From Odoribacter sp. (GTDB taxonomy: Bacteria; Bacteroidota; Bacteroidia; Bacteroidales; Marinifilaceae): 15,111 nucleotides of DNA. Positions 14,011 to 15,111 of the stretch are shown here, piece after piece. The notes under the pieces are model-generated. The model was not told the DNA's origin. It saw nothing but the letters and a program-made list of their open reading frames with translations, and made no database searches. The stretch is from positions 1 to 15,111 of the forward strand of contig JAHHTT010000053.1 in NCBI GenBank assembly GCA_020024465.1, in the 5' to 3' direction. A program made the translations under genes and the position numbers. Position 1 is the first letter of the stretch, and each line of letters opens with the position of its first letter.

Positions 14011-14934
14011 ATGAAACTGGAAGTATTAAAAGATATCGCTCAACAAATAGGGTTTGATGCGGTAGGTGTTGCACCTGCCGCTTTATTGTCTGAGGATGTG
14101 GAAAAAGTTAAGAAATGGGTTGCGGAGGGGAAGAATGCCGGAATGGCTTATATGGAACGGAATATGGAGGTGAGGGAAGATGTAAATCGGTTGGTGGAGG
14201 GAGCCAGGTCGGTGATTGTTACGCTGACAAATTATTATAATCCTTGGCAACAACCGCCGGGAATTCCGAAAATTGCGATGTATGCCAGAGGCAAAGATTA
14301 TCATCAGGTAGTCAAGGATTATTTGTTTGCTTTGTTAAAAGAGATTCAGGTTCGAATGCCTGGAGAAGAAGGACGTTGCTTTGTGGATTCAGCCCCGATT
14401 CTGGAACATGCGTGGGCTAAGCGGGCAGGATTGGGATGGCAGGGGAAAAATACATTACTTATCCATAAAGGATTAGGGTCGTTTTGTTTTATTGGAATAA
14501 TTGTTACTACGGCGTTATTTGAAACCTATGACACACCTTTTGCCGGATCTTTTTGTGGAAAATGCAGTCGTTGTATAGAGGCTTGTCCGACAGGCGCATT
14601 GACTGCTGGCAATGTTGATGCGAAGCGCTGTATTTCTTATCATACGATAGAAAATAAAGAGGATTATCCCATGAATTTAAAACAATTGGCAGGGGATTGG
14701 ATTTTTGGATGTGATATATGCCAAGTCGTGTGTCCGTGGAATATGCAACTTACGGCTCATTGTTGTCCTGCATTTATGCCAATGGGTAGAAATATGGAGC
14801 TGAATATAGATGAATGGAGCAATATGACTGAACAAACGTTTAATGTATTGTTTAATGGAAGTCCTCTAAAAAGGGCAGGTTTGGAGCATATAAAAAATAA
14901 TTTGAAAAAATCCATCTTACCGGATGAGATATAA
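14011..14934 (+). CDS. queG: Epoxyqueuosine reductase QueG
   Basis: QueG performs the last step of queuosine formation, reducing epoxyqueuosine to queuosine in the wobble position of GUN tRNAs, using cobalamin and two [4Fe-4S] clusters. The 307 residues contain the probable catalytic Asp126 (CFVDSAP, 123-129) and GLGWQGKNTLL (140-150). There are two cluster sets: CGKCSRCIEACP (182-193) and Cys207 with CDICQVVCPWN (234-244). It is shorter than many QueG proteins, apparently lacking a C-terminal HEAT-repeat extension. I start at the ATG at 14011, where homology begins (MKLEVLKDIAQQIGFD); an in-frame TTG at 13984 would overlap the preceding gene. It is the last gene of the suf operon and needs the clusters the operon makes. 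Confidence 0.94.
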   Translation: MKLEVLKDIAQQIGFDAVGVAPAALLSEDVEKVKKWVAEGKNAGMAYMERNMEVREDVNRLVEGARSVIVTLTNYYNPWQQPPGIPKIAMYARGKDYHQVVKDYLFALLKEIQVRMPGEEGRCFVDSAPILEHAWAKRAGLGWQGKNTLLIHKGLGSFCFIGIIVTTALFETYDTPFAGSFCGKCSRCIEACPTGALTAGNVDAKRCISYHTIENKEDYPMNLKQLAGDWIFGCDICQVVCPWNMQLTAHCCPAFMPMGRNMELNIDEWSNMTEQTFNVLFNGSPLKRAGLEHIKNNLKKSILPDEI

Positions 14935-15111
14935 TATATTTGTCAATTGTCCGGTAGTGAATGGTGTCCATGTTAGTTATTTGAATGAGATTTTTGTCCT
15001 TCAAGTTTTTTTTAGAAACAGGATGATTTTGTGGATATAGATAAACCTTACAAATAGTCATATACCGGTCATTATTTAAGAAGAGTTTTTTTGTTTTGAT
15101 AATATATATAT
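14935..15111. other. Non-coding end of the window
   Basis: Nothing coding is visible in these 177 AT-rich bases. I find no clear hairpin-plus-T-run terminator for the suf operon here, although two T runs (15005-15012 and 15087-15093) occur without a convincing stem. The operon's end is therefore not defined in the window. Confidence 0.5.

Noticed and set aside
14935..14942. TATATTTG as a promoter -7 box after queG.
   Set aside because: The nearest TTTG is 30 bases upstream and no gene follows in the window.

Overview
The window reads as a chromosomal housekeeping segment of a member of the Bacteroidota, most likely Bacteroidales; I cannot place it to genus. Evidence: most transcription units I can define start at a match to the Bacteroides-type -7 element TAnnTTTG, in three cases with a TTG-containing -33 element 18-19 bases upstream. 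Start codons lack Shine-Dalgarno sequences and mostly follow A-rich leaders. The tRNA gene has no encoded CCA. The gene set (Kbl, SufBCDSE plus a DUF59 protein, a single-RRM RNA-binding protein) fits this phylum. No mobile element, CRISPR array or rRNA is visible.

Layout. (1) 91-1401: kbl on the minus strand, with its own promoter and a strong bidirectional terminator. (2) About 1402-1860: a long gap without a convincing gene, holding at most decayed coding fragments. (3) 1862-5650: riboflavin operon ribD-ribE-ribBA-ribH under a canonical FMN riboswitch. The intrinsic terminator that acts as expression platform ends five bases before the ribD start codon. The operon encodes the route from GTP and ribulose 5-phosphate to riboflavin, apart from the separate phosphatase step. 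(4) 5811-5968: tRNA-Phe(GAA) on the minus strand with promoter and terminator. (5) 6027-6559: a divergently transcribed RRM protein with a GTG start, converging on a shared terminator. (6) 6550-8310, minus strand: thiL and an unrecognised 201-residue helical protein joined by an ATGA overlap, with a structured thiL leader. (7) 8351-14934: a seven-gene operon sufB-sufC-sufD-sufS-sufE-DUF59-queG. (8) 14935-15111: no gene seen.

How the parts work together. SufS and SufE mobilise sulfur from cysteine, SufBCD is the Fe-S scaffold, the DUF59 protein is a probable maturation or carrier factor, and QueG is itself a two-cluster Fe-S enzyme of queuosine synthesis. The rib operon makes the FMN/FAD precursor and appears to be shut off by FMN through transcription termination.

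The best regulatory observation is in the FMN riboswitch. The 5' arm of its terminator is perfectly complementary over 11 bases to the first strand of the aptamer (P1 plus conserved core). The switch can therefore be read directly as a choice between aptamer plus terminator and a long-range antiterminator. Nothing here is an obviously new biological system. The less explained items are the thiL-coupled protein, the thiL leader fold, the RRM leader and the decayed stretch upstream of the riboswitch.
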